Of a stretch of 64,000 nt of DNA, positions 62,318 to 64,000 are shown in pieces. The translations under genes and the position numbers were made by a program. The notes under the pieces are model-generated. The model ran no database searches. It worked only from the letters and a program-made list of their open reading frames with translations, and was not told the origin of the DNA. The DNA is taken from NCBI GenBank assembly GCA_023401595.1, contig JAEXDQ010000020.1, positions 1 to 64,000 on the forward strand. Reading direction: 5' to 3'. Within the stretch, counting starts at the first letter, position 1; the number at the start of each line of letters is the position of its first letter. Source of the DNA: Spirochaetota bacterium. Lineage in GTDB: Bacteria; Spirochaetota; Spirochaetia; Sphaerochaetales; Sphaerochaetaceae.

Positions 62318-63502
62318 ATGGACTATCAAGGATATTTTGATTGGGCGGCGACGACACCGATGTCAGAACATGCCGCTACTGTATATATTGATACAGCACA
62401 TGAATATATAGGAAACCCATCCTCTATTCACAAGGAGGGTCAGCGGGCTTTTCGCTATCTGTCGGAATTGCGCCAGGAGATCGCCAGACTGGTGGGGGCC
62501 GATGCGAAATCGATTACATTCACCAGCGGAGGAACCGAGAGTGACGCGATCATCCTGAATTCGCTGTTGAGGAATAAGGCTCCGGGACAGGTCATTATCC
62601 CCCGTTTTGAGCATGCGGCGGTAACGCAGTATGTCAAGATACTCTCCGACTTCGGCTGGGAGGTACTGCAGCTGCAGACTCCCGGCGGTTATGTTACGCC
62701 GCAGCAGATATCCCAAGCGCTCACGGAAAAAACACGGCTGGTCTGCTGCATGCTGGTCAACAACGTGACGGGCACGATACAGGATATCGCCGCGATTTCT
62801 GACGTGCTGCGAGAGCATTCCCGAAAGACCGGCCGTAATATTCATTTGCACTGCGACGCTGTACAGGCGTTGGGCAAGATTCCTGTAGATTTGAAGGAGC
62901 TGGGCGTTGATTCCGCGGCGTTCAGCGCGCATAAATTCCGCGGGCCGAGAGGCGTAGGCTTTCTATACAACACGAATCCCGCGGTCGCGGCGCTCAGCAG
63001 GGGTGGCGGACAGGAGAACGGGATGCGTCCGGGAACTGAGAATCTCGCAGGCATCGCATCTATGGCCGCAGCCCTGAACGACGCTTCCGTGGAGCTGGAC
63101 GGGCATTTTACGAACGCCGTCGCTATCAAGCGATATTTTGAGCGGCGGCTCGCCGCGGAGGCTCCCGGAATCGTCCAGCTCTCCCCTTCTGTCGATTCCG
63201 ACCGTCCATCAAGTCCTTATATCCTCTCCTTCTCAGTCCAAGGGATTCCTTCCGAAGTCTTTACGCGTATGCTGTTCGACCAGGGCTTTTGCGTTTCTTC
63301 CGGTTCCGCTTGTTCAAACAACGCGAAACAGAAAGGCGATGGAATCCTTCTGTCCATGGGCTTCGATACGAAGCTTGCCGGCTCCGCCGTTCGGCTCTCC
63401 TATGGGTATGAAACGACCTTGGAGAGCGCGGAACACTTGGCGGATGCAATTGTCAGCACCTATTTGCGACATGCGCCGTCTCGTTTCTCGACATTGAAAT
63501 AA
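62318..63502 (+). CDS. Cysteine desulfurase
   Basis: PLP enzyme that takes sulfur from cysteine for Fe-S clusters and thio-modified tRNA. 394 residues, NifS/IscS-like. The PLP lysine is in FSAHKFRGPRGVGFLY, TSGGTESDAI binds phosphate, and the catalytic loop is VSSGSACSNNAKQK. It is followed after 16 bases by thiI, so it probably supplies persulfide to ThiI. Confidence 0.92.
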   Translation: MDYQGYFDWAATTPMSEHAATVYIDTAHEYIGNPSSIHKEGQRAFRYLSELRQEIARLVGADAKSITFTSGGTESDAIILNSLLRNKAPGQVIIPRFEHAAVTQYVKILSDFGWEVLQLQTPGGYVTPQQISQALTEKTRLVCCMLVNNVTGTIQDIAAISDVLREHSRKTGRNIHLHCDAVQALGKIPVDLKELGVDSAAFSAHKFRGPRGVGFLYNTNPAVAALSRGGGQENGMRPGTENLAGIASMAAALNDASVELDGHFTNAVAIKRYFERRLAAEAPGIVQLSPSVDSDRPSSPYILSFSVQGIPSEVFTRMLFDQGFCVSSGSACSNNAKQKGDGILLSMGFDTKLAGSAVRLSYGYETTLESAEHLADAIVSTYLRHAPSRFSTLK

Positions 63503-63518
63503 TCGTTATGGAGTTTGT

Positions 63519-64000
63519 ATGGAAACAAAGTTGTATTTGGTACGCCTTGGTGAAATTTCTCTGAAAGGGCTTAACAGGGATTTTTTTGAAAAACGGCTCA
63601 GACATAATATCAAGGACAAGCTCCGGCCATGGAAAAGCACATGTACCCGCCAAAAGGGGCGGCTCTATTTTGAAATAGAAGCGGCCTGTCCGGATGATAT
63701 CGCCGACAAGGCGTTCTCGACTACATTCGGCGTGGTCGGTTTTTCACGGGCGGTACGATGCGAAAAGACCTTTGCTGCGATTGTCGCCGCAACGGAGCGG
63801 CTGATCGCGGAAGAACCGTTTTGCGCTGGGACCGGAAGCTTCAAGGTCGAGGCGTCCCGTAGCGACAAGAGCTTTCCCATGACCAGCTATCAGATCGCCT
63901 GTGAGCTTGGCGGCGTCGTCCTGGACCGGTATCCGTCCATGCATGTCGACGTCAAGCGTCCGCAAAAGACCCTGTTTTGCGAAATACGTAACGACGCATA
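63519..64000 (+). CDS. thiI: tRNA 4-thiouridine synthase ThiI (5' part)
   Basis: Adenylates and thiolates uridine 8 of tRNA. 160 codons are in the window: METKLYLVRLGEISLKGLNR matches ThiI N-termini, and the THUMP domain (about residues 60-160, for example AFSTTFGVVGFSRAVRC) is read nearly to its end. The gene continues beyond the right edge. GGAG lies 5 bases before the ATG. Sulfur would come from the desulfurase directly upstream. Confidence 0.9.
   Translation, partial: METKLYLVRLGEISLKGLNRDFFEKRLRHNIKDKLRPWKSTCTRQKGRLYFEIEAACPDDIADKAFSTTFGVVGFSRAVRCEKTFAAIVAATERLIAEEPFCAGTGSFKVEASRSDKSFPMTSYQIACELGGVVLDRYPSMHVDVKRPQKTLFCEIRNDA

Noticed and set aside
1..64000. CRISPR array, prophage, transposon or toxin-antitoxin system
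   Set aside because: No regularly spaced repeats, integrase, transposase or paired small toxin genes were seen; the window is mostly core genome.

Overview
The window is chromosomal DNA of a spirochaete, most likely in or near the Sphaerochaeta/Treponema branch. The evidence is gene order and family type, not a database search. It has a GreA domain on a very long helical N-terminal extension, adjacent cmk and rpsA, the block dnaG-rpoD-zinc-ribbon gene, PcnB-type nucleotidyltransferase, PEGA and lipoprotein genes, and tRNA genes without an encoded CCA. Genes are dense, coding is clearly GC-leaning, and no phage, insertion sequence or CRISPR array is visible.

Layout. 0.2-12.6 kb: greA-like (-), then rpe-dtd, recA, a tightly overlapped run scpA-scpB-rluB-cmk-rpsA, a TPR membrane protein and a lipoprotein (all +). 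12.7-16.1 kb: glmS and mgtE (-), mgtE with a possible leader peptide. 16.4-26.3 kb: mazG (+), then on the minus strand a radical-SAM/DUF2344 protein, a TPR lipoprotein, RNase P RNA, a zinc-ribbon coiled-coil protein, rpoD, dnaG and a cysteine-cluster protein. 26.3-28.6 kb: tRNA-Tyr, a membrane flavodoxin with its TetR regulator (promoter and operator legible), and tRNA-Thr. 28.6-31.8 kb is a decayed signalling locus: pieces of a hybrid sensor kinase, an Hpt protein, a truncated GGDEF-receiver gene and a TetR fragment. 31.8-37.9 kb: aroH-type chorismate mutase, a small membrane protein, thiN (-), a DUF1015 gene (+), tsaC and a DivIC-like gene (-), a membrane-anchored degenerate GGDEF protein (+) and rnz (-). 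38-45.4 kb is one long minus-strand operon: prfB (with programmed +1 frameshift), PEGA protein, ftsY, a YD-repeat periplasmic protein, and a LolCDE-type ABC exporter. 45.5-52.4 kb: a GH57-like protein that appears to have lost its catalytic residues, and the six-gene Rnf complex rnfCDGEAB (-). 53-64 kb: a P-loop/Asp23 fusion (+), pcnB (-), hisS-hrpA (+), pyk and aroB (-), a cysteine desulfurase and the start of thiI (+).

Functional threads: translation and RNA maturation (rpsA, prfB, hisS, rnpB, rnz, pcnB, tsaC, dtd, thiI with its sulfur donor), envelope lipoprotein export (Lol operon, FtsY), and sodium/proton-coupled ferredoxin:NAD redox (Rnf). The items I think deserve a second look are: a recurrent promoter arrangement that puts the transcription start on the start codon (rpe, aroB, rnz and others), which predicts leaderless mRNAs; a catalytically dead GH57 homologue; the YD-repeat protein inside the Lol operon; a Cys-containing leader peptide before mgtE; the P-loop/Asp23 fusion; and a repeated sequence next to two rho-independent terminators.
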